Positions 24,601-36,470 of a stretch of DNA of 64,000 nt are shown here, in pieces. Origin of the DNA: Neoceratodus forsteri. Taxonomy: Eukaryota > Chordata > Ceratodontiformes > Ceratodontidae. The first letter of the stretch is position 1, and every line of letters begins with the position of its first letter. The notes below the pieces were generated by a model. The model ran no database searches. It was not told where the DNA came from and was given only the letters and a program-made list of their open reading frames with translations. The position numbers and the translations under genes are program-made. The stretch covers positions 467,637,501 to 467,701,500 of the forward strand of contig CM028130.1 in NCBI GenBank assembly GCA_016271365.2, in the 5' to 3' direction.

Positions 24601-27600
24601 CTGAAGGTGCTCAGCAGCACTAGTCAGCAGAACAACAGAGGATAGTACTAAAGGCGTTTGGTGGCACTCAGCAGGAGAACAACAGAGGACAGAACTAAAG
24701 ATATTCAGTGGAACTGGTGAGCAGAACAACAGAGAACAGTACTGACGGCACTCAGTGACACTGGTCAGCAAAACAACAGAGGACAGTACTGAAGGCACTC
24801 AGCAGTACTGGTGAGCAGAAAAACAACAGAGAACAGTACTAAAGGTGTGCACTGGCACTGGTGAGCAGGAGAACAACAGAGGACAGTACTGGAGGTGCTC
24901 AGTAGCACTGGTCGGCAGAACAACAGACGACAGTACTGAAGGCTTTCAGTGGCACTGGTGAGCAGGAGAACAACAGAAGACAGTACTGAAGGTGCTCGGT
25001 AGCACTGGTGAGCAGGAATACAACAGAGGACAGTACAGAAGGTGCTTGGAGGCCCTGATAATCAGAAGAACAACAGAGGATACAACTGAAGGTGGTAGGT
25101 GGCACTGATCACCAGGAGGTCAACAGAGGACAGTACTGAAGATGCACAGCAATACTAGTGAGAAGCAGAACAATAGAAGACTGTACTAAAGGCATTCAGT
25201 AGTACTGGTGAGCAGGAGAACAAGAGAGGACTGTACTGAAGGTGTTCAGTTTCACTGGCCAGCAGGAGAATAACAGAACAGTACTGAAGGCACTCAGTGG
25301 CAATGGTCAGCGGGGTACAACACAGAACAGCACTGAAGGCACTCGGTGTCAATGGTCAGCAGAAGAACAACAGAAGACGGTACTAAAGGCATTCAGCAGT
25401 ACTGGTGAGGAGGAGAACAAGAGAGATTAGCACTGAAAGTGCTCAGTCGCACTGGCCAGCAGGAGAACAACAGAGAACAGTACTGAAGGCACTCAGTAGC
25501 ACTGATCAGCAGGTGAACAACAAAGGACAGTAGTGAAGGCACTCGGTGGCATTGGTCAGCAGGAGAAAAACAGAGGACAGTACTAAAGGTGTTCAGTGGC
25601 TGAAGGTGTTCGGTGGCATTGGTGAGTAGAAGAACATTAGCGAGCAGTACTGAAGCTGCTTGGCAGTGCTGGTGTGCAGAAGAACAACAAAGGTCAGTTC
25701 TGAATGCACTCAGTTGTACTGGTGAGCAGAAGAATAACAGAGGAGAGCACTGAAGGCGTTTGGTGGCACTGGTCAGCAGGAGAACAAAAGAGGACGATAC
25801 TGAAGGCACTGAATGGTACTAGTGAGCAGGAAAACAATGGAGGACAGCACTGAAGGTGCTCGCTAACACTGATCAGCAGAACAACAGAGGATAGTACTGA
25901 CGGCGCACAGTGGCACCGATCGGCAGGAGAACAAAAGAGAACAGAACTAAATGCATTCAGTGGCACTGGTGAGCAGGAGAACAACAGAGAACAGTACTGA
26001 AGACACTCGGTAGCACTGGTCAGCAGAACAACAGCGTACAGTACTGAAGGCACTCAGCGGTAATGGTGAGCAGGAGAACAACAGAAGACAGTACTGAAGG
26101 CGTACAGTGGCACTGGTGAGCAGGAGAACAACAGAGGACAGTACTGAAAGTGTGCAGTGGTACTGCTGAGCAGGAGAACTACAGAGGACAGTACTGAAGG
26201 TACTCAGTAGCACTGGTCAGCAGTAAAACATGGCACAGTACTGAAGGTGTTCGGTGGCACCAGTGAGCAGAAGAACAACAGAAGACAGCACAGAAGTTGC
26301 TCAGTAGAACTGGTAAGCAGGAGAACAACAGAGTATAGTACTAAAGGTGCTAGGAGGCTCTGATCAGCAGGAGAACAATAGAGGATAGAACTGAAGGTGT
26401 GTAGTGATACTGGTGAGCAGAAGAACAGCAGAGGACAGTACTAAAGGTGCTCTATAGCACTGGTCAGCAGAACAACTGAGGACAGTACTGAAGGCGTTCA
26501 GAGGCACTGGTGAGCAGGAGAACAATAGAAGACAGTACTGAAGGTGATCGGTGGCACTAGTGAACAGGAGAACAACAGAGTATAGTATGGAAGGTGCTTG
26601 GAGGCCCTGATCGGCAGGAGAACAACAGAGGACAGTACTGAAGGTGCACAGCAGTACTGGTGAGCAGGAGAACAACAGAAGACAGTACAGAAGGTGCTCA
26701 GTGTCACTGGTCAGCAGGAGAACAACAGAGGACAGTACTGAATGCATTCAGTGGCACTGGTCAGCAGGAGAACCACAGAGAACAGTACTAAAGGCATTCA
26801 GTGGCACTGGTCAGCAGGGGAACAACATAGGACAATACTGAAGGCACTCGGTGGCATTGGTCAGCAGGAGAACAACAGAGGACAGTACTGCAGGTCCTCG
26901 GTGGCACTGGTCAGCAGGAGAAAAACAGAGGACAGTTCAGAAGGTGTTTGATGGCACTGGTGGGTAGGAGAACAGTAGAGAGCAGTACCGAAGGTGCTCG
27001 GCAGTACTGTTGAGCAGAAGAACAACAAAGGAGAGTACTGAAGGCACTCGGTGGCACTGGTGAGCAGGAGAACAACAAAGAACAGTGCTGAAGGGGCTCA
27101 GCGGGTACTGGTGAGCAGGAGAACAACAGAAGGCATTGCTGCAGGTGTTCAGCTGCACTGGTCAGCAGGAGAACAACAGAGGACAGAACAAAAGGTATTC
27201 AGTGGCACTGATGAGCAGGAGAACAATAGAGAACAATACTGAAGACATTCGGTGGCACTGGTCAGCAGTAAAACATAGCACAGTACTGAAGGCATTCGGT
27301 GGAACCGGTGAGCAGGAGATCAACAGAAGACAGCACAGAAGCTGCTCAGTAGAACTGGTGAGCGGGAGAACAACAGAGGATAGTACTAAGGAGGCTCTGA
27401 TCAGCAGGAGAACAACAGAGGATAGAACTGAATGTGTGCAGTGATACTGATGAACAGAACAACAAAGGACAGTACTGAAGGCACTCGGTGGCACTTGTGA
27501 GCAGAAGAAAACAGAGAACAATACTGAAGGGGCTCAGTGGGAACTGGTGAGCAGGAGAACAACAGGGGACAGTGCCGAAGGTGTTCAGCTGCACTGGTCA

Positions 27601-27811
27601 GCAGGAGAACAACATAGGACAGAACTAAAGGCATTCAGTGGCACTGGTGAGCAGGAGAACAACAGAGAAAAATACTGAAGGCATTCGGTGGCACTGATCA
27701 GCAGAAGAACAGCGGACAGTTCTGAAGGCACTTAATTGTACTGGTGAGCAGAAGAACAACAGAAGAAAGTACTTAATGTGTGCAGTGGCACTGGTGAGCG
27801 GGAGAACAACA

Positions 27812-27819
27812 GAGTACAG
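27812..27819 (+). repeat. Left 8-bp target-site duplication of hAT copy 2
   Basis: GAGTACAG precedes the element and is repeated exactly at 37372-37379 after its terminal CCCTA. Joining the flanks across one copy gives an uninterrupted array unit. Confidence 0.95.
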
Positions 27820-27834
27820 TAGGGTTGTCAGAAC
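27820..27834 (+). repeat. hAT copy 2 left terminal inverted repeat
   Basis: TAGGGTTGTCAGAAC is an exact complement of 37357-37371. It is followed by AGTTTGTCAAAGATTCGAAC, which corresponds to the inner part of the right end of copy 1 in inverted orientation. Confidence 0.95.
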
Positions 27835-28817
27835 TAGTTTGTCAAAGATTCGAACCCTTCTCGAACCCTGGTGTTTGAGTTCTAACTTAGAACTCGAACA
27901 CTAAAAGGTTCACAAAAGGGTTTGAATCTGAGTCTAGCGTGGTGTGTGGAAGGGAGGCGGAGGAGACACGCCCCAGCAGGCAGCCCCGAAGGGGGGGATG
28001 TAGGGATATGTGTGGGGACTGGAGGAGGCATGTCCCAGCAGCAGCAAGCAAGTGGCAGCTCCGATGTGGTGGGGGAAGGGGGTGCAGCAGCAGCAGCAGT
28101 GTTGTTGGGGTTGAACTTGCCATTGCCAGCCTTGCCAGATCCACCTCGAGCTGTCTCAGTTTGCGCTTGCGTAACGTACTTATGTACGTACGCTCAAGTG
28201 AAGTCATCCTCCTCACCACCTGACCAATACTATGTGGTCCAAGGTAGAAGTCAATAAACTACACAGAGCTGTAGGGATCTGTGGGGTATTTAGGCAGATG
28301 CAAGCCGAGACAAGCGCCATTTGCTGAGGATTTCAGGAGCAGCAGCAGCCTACTTTAACTGTATGATACCACTACTCTACTACCGCAGCCAGGCATTCTT
28401 GCCCGATACTATACTTATAGGCCAGGGCCCAGGTCGGTATGGCCACAATCGGACTGCAGCACTTGCTAGTTGCTGCAGTGCTATTTAAAAAATTCCATCA
28501 TCCATTTTCCTGTGAGACCGAGAATGAGAGAAAGGCTGAAAAAAGGCTCAGTAAATTAACGGTCGGGTGGGAGTGTGACTAGGGGGAGGGATTAATCAAG
28601 AATTGGGAAGGGATTGGGGAATAGGGAGGGATCAAGACCGAGATCAATCAATATCAGGACTCAGGAGAGAGAATAAAAAAATAAAAAGAAGAACCTTTGT
28701 GAAATGTGATTGTGATTGAAACTGCAGCACTGCACAGTGGTGCACACTCAGCAGCTGCCAGCAACAAGCATATAACAAGGGGAAAAAAAGCAAATAAATC
28801 TGTATCCTACCAGTGTA
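27835..28817. other. hAT copy 2 5' segment, partly GC-rich, no gene
   Basis: This segment contains subterminal GAACCC/GGTTCG words, a purine-rich GC stretch (about 27935-28110) with a GCAGCAGCAGCAGCAG run near 28085, and then AT-richer sequence. Open frames on both strands (27887-28257) overlap each other and look compositional. It may be the promoter or 5' untranslated region of the former transposase, but no defined promoter element was recognised. Confidence 0.5.
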
Positions 28818-30208
28818 GTGTGTGTCACAGAGAGAAGCCCAGTGGCCAGTTGTGTGGTGGCATTAACCTTACATGACAGAAGCATAGAAATATAATTCTC
28901 ATTCCCTGAGTTGTGTGTTATGTATGTGACTCCATCTCCTGTGGTCAGCCCATCACCCTGCTGCTGTGTGCTTACTGCACACTGTACCCTACCCAGTGTG
29001 TGTTACAGAGATAAGCCCAGTGGCCAGTTGTGTGGTGGCATTAACCTTATATGACAGAAGCATAGAAATATAATTCTCATTCCCTGGGTTGTATGTGACT
29101 CAATCTCCTGTGGTCAGCCCATCACCCTGCTGCTGTGTGCCCTTGGCTGCACTGTACCCTACCAGTGTGTGTTACAGAGAGAAGCCCAGTGGCCAGTTGT
29201 GTGGTGGCATTAACCTTACATGACAGAAGCGTAGAAATATAATTCTCATTCCCTGGGTTGTGTATATGACTCTGTCTCCTGTGGTCAGCCCATCACCCTA
29301 CTGCTGTGTGTCCCTTGACTGCACTGTACCCTACCCAGTGTGTGTTACAGAGAGAAGCCCAGTGGCCAGTTGTGTGGTGGCATTAACCTTACATGACAGA
29401 AACGTAGAAATATAATTCTCATTCCCTGGGTTGTGTATGTGACTCCTTCTCCTGTGGTCAGCCCATCACCCTGCTGCTGTGTGCCCCTTGACTGCACTGT
29501 ACCCTACCCAGTGTGTGTTACAGAGAAAAGCCCAGAGGCCAGTTGTGTGGTGGCATTAACCTTACATGACAGAAGCATAGAAATATAATTCTCATTCCCT
29601 GAGTTGTGTGTTATGTATGTGACTCCGTCTCCTGTGGTCAGTCCATCACCCTGCTGCTGTGTGCCCCTTGACTGCACTGTACCCTACCCAGTGTGTGTTA
29701 CTGAGAGAAGCCCAGTGGCCAGTTGTGTGGTGGCATTAACCTTACAAGACAGAAGCGTAGAAATACAATTCTCATTCCCTGAGTTGTGTGTTGGTTATGT
29801 ATGTGACTCCACCTCCTGTGGTCAGCCCATCACCCCTGCTGCTGTGTGCCCCTGACTGCACTGTACCTACCCAGTGTGTGTTACAGAGAGCCCAGTGGCC
29901 AGTTGTGTGGTGGCATTAACCTTACAGACAGAAACGTGAGAAATATAATTCTCATTCCCTGGGTTGTGTATGTCACTCCTTCTCCTGTGGTCAGCCCATC
30001 ACCCTGCTGCTGCTGTGTGCCCCTTGACTGCACTGTACCCTACCCAGTGTGTGTTACAGAGAGAAGCCCAGTGACCAGTTGTGTGGTGGCATTAACCTTA
30101 CATAACAGAAACGTAGAAATATAATTCTCATTCCCTGGGTTGTGTATGTGACTCCATCTCCTGTGGTCAGCCCATCACCCTGTTGCTGTGCGCCCCTTGA
30201 CTGCTATG
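28818..30208 (+). repeat. Eight tandem copies of a 169-183-bp repeat inside hAT copy 2
   Basis: The word GTGTGTGTTACAGAGAGAAG (or a close variant) starts copies at 28818, 28996, 29165, 29338, 29511, 29691, 29874 and 30047. Each continues through GGCCAGTTGTGTGGTGGCAT, ATATAATTCTCATTCCCTG and CATCACCCTGCTGCTGTGTG. Spacing is 169-183 bp. Copies are highly similar, with small indels, and the last decays at about 30208. The frames seen across it (for example 29604-29855) are a by-product of the repeat. It lies just upstream of the transposase and may have served as an untranslated leader or promoter array; that role is inference. Confidence 0.93.
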
Positions 30209-30369
30209 TGTATGCCTATGCCCAGCAGCCCAATCATTCTGTAAGCCTTGAACCTGGGATCCTTTAGTTGCAAACCATCATATTCTTTAATTACTTTCAG
30301 TCTACTGCATCACAGTGTCACACAAACAAAATAAAATTTTGGAGTTGTAGCCAGCTATCACAGATCACA

Positions 30370-30385
30370 TTGCTTTCTTACACAG
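30370..30385 (+). promoter_or_regulatory. Candidate 3' splice acceptor before the transposase
   Basis: TTGCTTTCTTACACAG, a pyrimidine-rich tract ending in CAG, lies about 60 bp before the first methionine of the transposase remnant (30446). It could join an upstream non-coding exon, as in many hAT genes. No donor site was identified, so this is weak. Confidence 0.3.
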
Positions 30386-30445
30386 GAATTGTTTGGGTGT
30401 GAGTGTGTTCACCCCAGTATACTGGTAGTACTGGTACTGTCTGTT

Positions 30446-33190
30446 ATGGCTGAAACCAACATAGATGAAGCATCTGGTGATGGTGTTGGAGTAGGTGTTG
30501 GTGGCAGTGGTAATCCTGGTGCTGGCAGAAATAACCAAAATGTTTCATGTGATAAAAATTCAAGAAACAGCAAAAGAGCAACAGTGAAGTGTGGTAAAGG
30601 GGGACCTTTTAAGAAAACCTGTACAGCTGCTGCGGTCACACGGAGAGGCACCATAAGGTATGCCATTCATGCTGTTAAGATCCCTGTGACTAGCAGCAAT
30701 AATGCAAGTGACAGTGAGTCCCTCTCTGACTCAGACAGTAGCTCTTTGTCTCAGTCCGACACTGTTGTGTCTCGTGCTAATCATTACTTCCTCAACAAAG
30801 TGAAATGAGCAAGTCTGCTGACAATGAATCAGGTAGTGCACTTGCAAATACATCCAGCACTGTTGGCAATGAAAAGGACATATCCATTGAATCCACCACT
30901 TCTGTGTTGGCCAGCAATGAAAATCCATCAGAGTCTTCTGCCCACTCTTCTAGCACCAAAGAGCATGTCTCGGGTTCTGTTAGGACAGGTGAAAAGACAC
31001 AAACAGTCTTAAGCTATCTTCCTAGCACTCGAACAAAATCTGTGACATCTGAGGTGTGGAATTATTTCTCTGTCAGTAAAACTGATCCATGCAGAGCAAT
31101 TTGTTCCCTGTGTAAACAGAGTGTAAGCCGTGGTAAAGTTGTGTCATGCCTTAGCACTCTAGCTCTTAAGCGCATCTGAAAAAGCATTCAGTTTTGTTTG
31201 ATCATCAAAACTCATGTCCTCCATCTTCCAGACCACACGTTGAGAAGGGTCAGGAATCTGAAATAGATACTGAATTGTCTGAACTTGTGTGGGCAGAACC
31301 ACTGCCAGCCCTAGGATCACCATTACCACCAATGCCAGCACCATTAGTACCAGTTGACATCCAGTGATGGCACTGAATGTATAAGTCCTAGTCCACCATC
31401 TCTGCTTCCATCTGCCCATGAAGCACGGTGTATAATAAATCAGCAGGGGACATGTTGAAAACAGCTAACACTGTCTCAGGCATTTGAAAGGAAGAATACC
31501 TTTACTAGAAATCATCAAAGATCTCTTCATCTTAATCACCGTAATTAGTGAACTGTTAGCCAGACCCTTCTCCCATACTCTTTGGTAGATCATAGAGGAT
31601 TTTAGGGAGCTCATGACAGTAGCAGAGCCTCGTTACAATGTTCCTCCTTCGAGAAGGTACTCCTATGTTGAAATACCAAACATTTATCAGGCTTTAAAAG
31701 CGACAGTGATGCTTGCACTTAAAACTGCGGGAGGGTGGGGTTATTCATGTCACAACAGATATGTGGACCAGCCTCAAAACATAGATTACATGTCCTTACC
31801 GCTCATTGGGTCACGTTTTCTTGTACTTCTTCAAAAACAAAGACACCCCAAAAGATGGACGCTGCTGCATATAAAGAAGTTTGGACAAAGTCATACTGCT
31901 GAAACATCTTGAAGGAACTAAATGACCTCCTTGACGAATGGGTTTATTCTCACGGTCTAAAATGTGGCTTCATAGTAAGTGACAATGGAGCCAACATCTT
32001 GAAAGCAGTACAGGATGGAGGATTTCTGCATGCTTCTTGCTTTGCACATTGCTTACATTTAATTGTCATGGGATTTCTCAGCAATGAAACACAAGTGGAT
32101 GGTATGATTGCTGTTTGCAAATAAATTGTGACTCACTTTTCACATTCAACCAAGGCTATACGGACATTGTCCGAACTGCAAAAAAAACACAAGCTGCCCC
32201 AGCAAAAGTTGATTCAAAATGTTTCCACTCATTGGAACTCAATGCTTTATATGCTGCAGTGCCTCTTGGAGCAAAACAAGCTGTACATGAGTATTACTCC
32301 AAGTTACATTATAATGGAATGGCATTATACGCTGTCTGTGCTGTGGTGGAAATTAATGGAGACAGTGGTACTGCATCCAGCTCCTTTTGAGACAGCTACA
32401 AGGGACATGTCTTCTGAAGGCGCATCTGTGAGTCAGGTTATCCCACTCCATAATGCTCATTTCACATCATCTTATTGTTCTAAATCTACAAATAGAAAAA
32501 GACAGATCTGAAGCGCAGCCAACATATCGCCTGTATCATCTGGGAATCTCATAAAAGAGAATGACGGCGCTTCAAAACCAATGACAAATTAGTTGCAATG
32601 GCAAAATCAAAACACTACATCCTTGCGACTCTCTTAGATCCCAGGTTCAGGGCTATACATCTTCAAAAACAGATGATAAGAGCAGTATAAATGTCTTTGC
32701 TAGATAGCGCTGCAACACTCACAGGAGTCAAACACAGACACGCACAGTACCCTCAGGTTGTCATCACCACAACATGCAGGTTTATCTTCACAAAGGGATA
32801 CAGAACTGTAAAAGTCACCAAACATTAACAGTAGTTGTTCACAACTGCCACTTTTTCAACCCTTAGTAGTAAAGCTGAAATCTGTGGCAAAACCTTTCCT
32901 AGATTGCTGCCATACCAGCTTCTGCTGATTCCTCTTCTGAGCGGTCTCTGTCCATCATGGTAAGACAGTTACCTGCAAGAACTGCCTATTCCTATTGATG
33001 CATGCCTTTTGAATACTGGAGAACAAAAGTCAGATTTGGACAGAGCGGTATGAGTGAAAGCCTGTAAATATCTTGGTTGTCCTGCAACAGGTGTCTCTTC
33101 AGAACACATGTTTAGTACAGCTGGCAATATTGGGACAGAACACCAGAAATAGGTTGCTGCCAGAAAGTGTACACCGCGTTAACTTTTATT
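30446..33190 (+). pseudogene. Frame-broken hAT transposase with N-terminal BED zinc finger
   Basis: A 121-codon stretch starting MAETNIDEASGDG is acidic and Ser/Gly-rich. It overlaps a second frame (30805-31179) through an ATGA junction. That second frame has a BED finger: SEVWNYFSV, then CSLC about 31100-31115, with the matching HLKKH displaced into another frame near 31172. Further hAT blocks are scattered over three frames: TTDMWTSLK near 31750, VSDNGANILKAVQDGGF with CFAHCLHLIV about 31974-32070, LPQQKLIQNVSTHWNSMLY about 32192, ILATLLDPRF about 32617, and the C-terminal dimerisation block TGVSSEHMFSTAGNI about 33087 followed by NRLLPESV near 33150. The order and spacing fit a ZBED4/ZBED6-like hAT transposase, which cuts and pastes DNA using an RNase H-like core. 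Many stops and frameshifts make this copy inactive. Confidence 0.88.
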
Positions 33191-34249
33191 AAAGTTAATA
33201 AGTCAAGATGTTTGTATCCTACAAGAGTATACAAACTGATCCTGAAGTGATTGATGTTGTGGATGTTGATGGTGATGACAACTCAGATGGTGGTGGCTGG
33301 TAAATACTGTGTGAGACAGAGTCTATCTGCACCAAAAAGGAAACTTTTACAGACTGTGATGACTTTGGTTGTCTCTCTCCTTTCTCGATCTACTACCTTG
33401 GACTATATACCCTCAAAAACTTTCACCATTTCATGGCAAACTGCTTTGTGCTAGGGTCTAAACTAAAGTCAACAAGTTTTATATACAGGGCAATTTTAAC
33501 ATCAGTGGAACAGGCCCAAATTTGGCATAAAGGGACACTGTCACGTCTAATCCTTTCTGTATCATATTATTTATAGTTAAAGTGCAAACATATATTTTTG
33601 GATTTACCTTCTGTGACTTTGTGGTGCATCAGTATGGGCTGGGACTGGGGACGGTCTATTTTTCAATTTTAAAGAGGACAAAACAATGAGTTCTAATTGG
33701 TAGCTGTATATTATTTTTTCAATTACAGAAATGTTAGCTATAAACCACAAATGAATGCTAGTACATGGGTGAGGGTTGTGGGTTGGTTTTAACATGGGTG
33801 TAAGGATGGTATGGGTGCTACTGTACAGATGAGAGTGGTGGAAGAAAAGTAGAATGGGTGATGGGGTGAAAGGTGGGTGTTGTTTTAGTCCTTTCATTTA
33901 CAGATTCGTGATCAGCTGGGGATGGTGAGGAAAAAAATGATGACAGACCGAACCTACTGTGTACATATAATATATATATATATATTTTTTTTATTATTAT
34001 TAAATACATTGTAAACTGCTGCCACCTAGCACAATTGTCCTGTCCCCTTTAAAAAAAGAATAAAGGAATCAGAAATAAAAGAAAATCTGCATCAGCAGTT
34101 TTCACCGAATATGACCTATCATAAAGTGTTTTTGCTTTACAAGTAGTGATAATTTGATGCATAATGGGGTTGACAGACGCTGTCCCTTAAACATCACATG
34201 CCAACTGCTGCAGCTACATTAAATGTTCCTTAAGTTAGTATGTGGTGAG
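33191..34249. other. hAT copy 2 sequence downstream of transposase
   Basis: No coding family is seen. An AATAAA at 34059-34064 could be the polyadenylation signal of the former transposase transcript. An AT microsatellite lies at about 33965-34005. Short open frames on both strands have no recognisable motif. Confidence 0.5.
33965..34005. repeat. AT-rich microsatellite
   Basis: Alternating TA dinucleotides (about 11 steps) pass into a T run and then ATT trinucleotides. This is simple-sequence DNA within the hAT element. Confidence 0.85.
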
Positions 34250-34880
34250 GAAACCACTTTTTACGTTCGCTTGCGCTCATGCGCAAGGAATGTTTTGGGA
34301 GAGTAACACACTTTGGAGGTGTGCCTCTCCTTTCAACCCACTGCCCAGTTGAGCAGGCGTGAAGCTCCTGCACCAATGGGTGCGCGGAACGTGTATGACA
34401 GCGGTTGTCTCCGGCCTCAAAAAAACCACCGCTGTTATACAGAGCTACCGTATCACGCGCTGCCTCTCCCATGTCCGTCGCCGCCTCGCATCACGCCCAC
34501 TCTCGTCCAATTTTGCTGCCACGCTGGGAGCCCACCCGGCGTGGCATACGATCTCGGTTGTCTGCCGACGGGGTGCCTCAATCCCCGTCGCGCCTCGGCT
34601 CCCAGCCATCCTCTTCTGCCAGCTGGGAGGCCTACCCCGCGTGGCAAACATCCGCCGTGAGTCTTGTTTTTTTCACCTGTAAAGCAAAAACGGTCCCACA
34701 GCGCTTCTCCAGTTCCCTCCCACAACCCGCACCCACCACTGCGCACCTAGCCTCCCACACCCCCTCACCCCATACTCACCCAGAGCCAGCTCGGTGGATC
34801 GGAACATGCGTCTGCACTCTTCAAAGCCGATCACGAATGAGGAAATGCCGGTAAGCTGTATAATGGGCTAGATAGGAGGT
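34250..34880. other. GC- and CpG-rich block inside hAT copy 2
   Basis: This block is clearly richer in CG dinucleotides than its AT-rich surroundings, for example CGCTTGCGCTCATGCGC near 34268, GTCCGTCGCCGCCTCGC near 34473 and CGACGGGGTGCCTC near 34567. ACAGCGGTTG near 34401 and CCACCGCTGT near 34426 form a short hairpin. GCGTGGCA recurs near 34540 and 34640. Open frames of up to 149 residues on plus and 97 on minus overlap freely, as expected of GC-rich DNA without stops. It could be a CpG-island-like promoter, possibly captured host DNA; nothing proves this. Confidence 0.5.
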
Positions 34881-34936
34881 TTTCAACTTTATTGCATATC
34901 TCAGCATTTGAGTTTTGCAAATTTCACATGAAGGTT

Positions 34937-35085
34937 TTTGGACCCCTTCTCATGAATGATGTCACGGTCATGGCGCTGTTCAGGCCCGAGCAGATTTCGC
35001 AGTCACTGTGTGAAATCACCCTTCAGGCCTGAGTAACACCATGACAGTGACATCATTCATGAGAGGGTCCCAAAACCCCATGTTG
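34937..35085. repeat. Fold-back (inverted repeat), arms about 50 bp
   Basis: TTTTTGGACCCCTTCTCATG at 34936 and on to GGTCATGGCG is mirrored by CATGACAGTGACATCATTC (about 35040) and CATGAGAGGGTCCCAAAA (about 35059-35076). The central loop includes TTCAGGCCCGAG and CTTCAGGCCTGAG, which also pair in part. It adjoins the 290-300-bp tandem repeats and shares with them the words GAAAATTTGGTG and TTCAT-AGCAGAGGGTC. It was therefore probably part of the same repeat before inversion. Confidence 0.8.
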
Positions 35086-36470
35086 AAAATTTGGTGCAAA
35101 ATTCCAAGAAATGACTGTTTTATTTATATGCGCTATGCAGTTTTCTACGCAGGCTCATAAGTTCAATGAATTCAATATTTTCTACTCAAGATTTTCAACA
35201 TTGCCATTTTACCACACCTCCTTATGAGCAGTACAGCTGTCATTTTTCACATCCTGCCCAAACGTGTTTCCACCTATGTAGCGCATAAATGGCGCGAGTC
35301 GGTGTGTGAAATCAATGTATGGGATGCATTAAGAAAATCACAGTGACACTGTTCATTAGCAGAGGGTCTTAAAATGGCTATGTTGAAAATTTGGTGAAAA
35401 ATTCTAAAATGACTGTTTTACGAGGCGCTATGCAGTTCCACGCATACTGTAGGTTTGCGACTTTTCAATATTTCACACCAGATTTTCAACATTGCCATTT
35501 TACCACACCTCTCATGAGCAGTACAGCTGTCATTTTTCACATCTCACCCAAAACGTGTTTCCACCATGTAGTCACAATGGCACAGTGGTGTGCGAACTCA
35601 GTGTATGGGACACATTAAGAAAATCACAGTGTCACTGTTCATTAGCAGAGGTCTTAAAATGGCAATGTTGAAAATTTGGTGACAAAATTCCTAAAATGAC
35701 TGTTTTCAGAGTGTTCATTACGCAGTTCCTATGCACGCTCGTAAGTTTCAGAATTTTCAATATTTTCACTCCAGATTTTCAACATTGCCATTTTACCACA
35801 CCTCCTTATGAGCAGTACAGCTGTCATTTTTCACATCTTGCCCAAAACGTGTTTCCGCCCATGTAGCGCACAATGGCACAGTCGCTGTGCGAACTCAGTG
35901 TATGGGACACATTAAGAAAATCACAGTGTCTCTGTTCATGAGCAGAGATCTTAAAATGGCTATGTTCAAAATTTGGTGAACAAATTCGTAAAATTAACTG
36001 TTTCTGACGTGCGTTGTGCAGTTCCCATGCGCTCTCGTAAGTTCTGCAATTTTCAATATTTTCACTCCAGATTTTCAACATTGCCTATTTTACCAGACCT
36101 CCTTATGAGCAGTACAGCTGTCATTTTCACATCCTGCCCAAAACATGTTTCCGCCTCATGTAGTGCACAATGGCGCAGTCGGTGTAACAAAATCAATGTA
36201 TGGGACATAGTAAGAAAATCACAGTGACACTGTTCATTAGCAGAGGTTTAAAATGCCAATGTTGAAATTTGGTGAAAAAATTCCTAACAATGACTGTTTT
36301 ATGAGCGTGCACTGGACAGTTCCCACGCACGCTCGTAGGTTTGCGAATTTTCAATATTTCCACTCCAGATTTTCAACATTGCCATTTTACCACACTTCCT
36401 TATGAGCAGTACAGCTGTCATTTTTCACATCCTGCCCAAAACGTGTTTCCGCCTATGTAGCGCACAATAG
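35085..36470 (+). repeat. About five copies of a 287-300-bp tandem repeat inside hAT copy 2
   Basis: Each copy runs through GTTGAAAATTTGGTG, ATGACTGTTTTA, CAGATTTTCAACATTGCC, TTTTACCACACCTCCTTATG, AGCAGTACAGCTGTCATTTT, AACGTGTTTCC and AAGAAAATCACAGTG. The ATGACTGTTTT-type word is seen at 35111, 35409, 35696, 35995 (as ATTAACTGTTT) and 36290, giving spacings of 298, 287, 299 and 295 bp. The final copy fades near 36470. GAAAATTTGG and the AGATTTTCAA word form short complementary pairs, so transcripts could fold. Confidence 0.9.

Larger units (their letters stand above)
13494..27819. repeat. 50-bp minisatellite array, block 2
   Basis: The same 50-bp unit continues in the same orientation between the two hAT insertions, about 286 units by length. 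It starts with the right target duplication of hAT copy 1 and ends with the left target duplication of hAT copy 2. It contains a near-identical 1.78-kb tandem duplication (listed separately). Several incomplete units are present, for example GGTGGCTGAAGGTGTTCGGTGG near 19927, 21720 and 25600, which look like the same internal deletion spread by larger duplications. Confidence 0.97.

Noticed and set aside
27887..28257. 110-residue minus and 111-residue plus frames at the hAT 5' end
   Set aside because: They overlap on opposite strands in GC-rich DNA, begin near the subterminal repeats and carry no known motif.
29604..30124. Frames across the 175-bp repeats as a repetitive protein
   Set aside because: The copies vary in length by values not divisible by three, so the frame is not kept between repeats.
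34313..34854. 115- to 149-residue frames in the GC-rich block
   Set aside because: Overlapping open frames on both strands with no domain; expected from stop-poor GC-rich DNA.
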